Below are positions 6,053 to 6,064 of a stretch of DNA of 6,064 nt, piece by piece. The translations under genes were made by a program, and so were the position numbers. How positions within the stretch are numbered: the first letter of the stretch is position 1; each line of letters opens with the position of its first letter. This stretch comes from Pseudomonadota bacterium (GTDB taxonomy: Bacteria; BMS3Abin14), in NCBI GenBank assembly GCA_030636965.1, contig DAOVVW010000066.1, positions 1 to 6,064 of the forward strand. Direction: 5' to 3'. Below the pieces are notes generated by a model. It did not search any database and had not been told where the DNA came from. It saw nothing but the letters and a program-made list of their open reading frames with translations.

Positions 6053-6064
6053 CTATCAAGAACA

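Overview
The window looks like a chromosomal piece of a mid-GC bacterium. It has dense coding, sensory genes built from receiver, PAS, GAF and histidine-kinase modules, and a PocR/HD-GYP protein. This style is common in anaerobic Deltaproteobacteria (Desulfobacterota) and related lineages. That placement is an inference from architecture and repeat style; there is no rRNA or marker gene here to confirm it.

Layout: (1) 1-660, minus strand: nearly complete ribulose-phosphate 3-epimerase (rpe), running off the left edge. (2) 695 to about 808, minus strand: what appears to be the 3' end of another gene in the same orientation, with an acidic tail and a stop 34 nt before rpe. It loses its upstream part at about 780-815. 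(3) 750-2147, plus: receiver-PAS-histidine kinase whose receiver lacks its first third. (4) 2152-4188, plus: a complete receiver-GAF-PAS-histidine kinase-like protein, 4 nt downstream. (5) 4189-4293: intergenic gap. (6) 4294-5889, plus: PocR-GAF-HD-GYP protein, a predicted cyclic-di-GMP phosphodiesterase. (7) 5885-6064: non-coding tail full of inverted and tandem repeats.

How the genes may work together: neither kinase gene carries a DNA-binding output, and the third gene carries an HD-GYP domain. A plausible model is a local phosphorelay or sensor cluster next to a ligand-sensing c-di-GMP phosphodiesterase. The first kinase has canonical catalytic boxes but a broken receiver. The second has an intact receiver but altered H- and N-boxes. 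The second protein may therefore act as a phospho-acceptor or scaffold rather than a normal kinase; this is inference.

The two points most worth checking are the junction at about 780-815, where two oppositely oriented truncated genes abut (genomic rearrangement or chimeric assembly), and the degenerate catalytic boxes of the second kinase. The 3' tail holds a compact group of nested repeats. I see no CRISPR array, tRNA, rRNA or transposase, and no clear evidence of an entirely new system.
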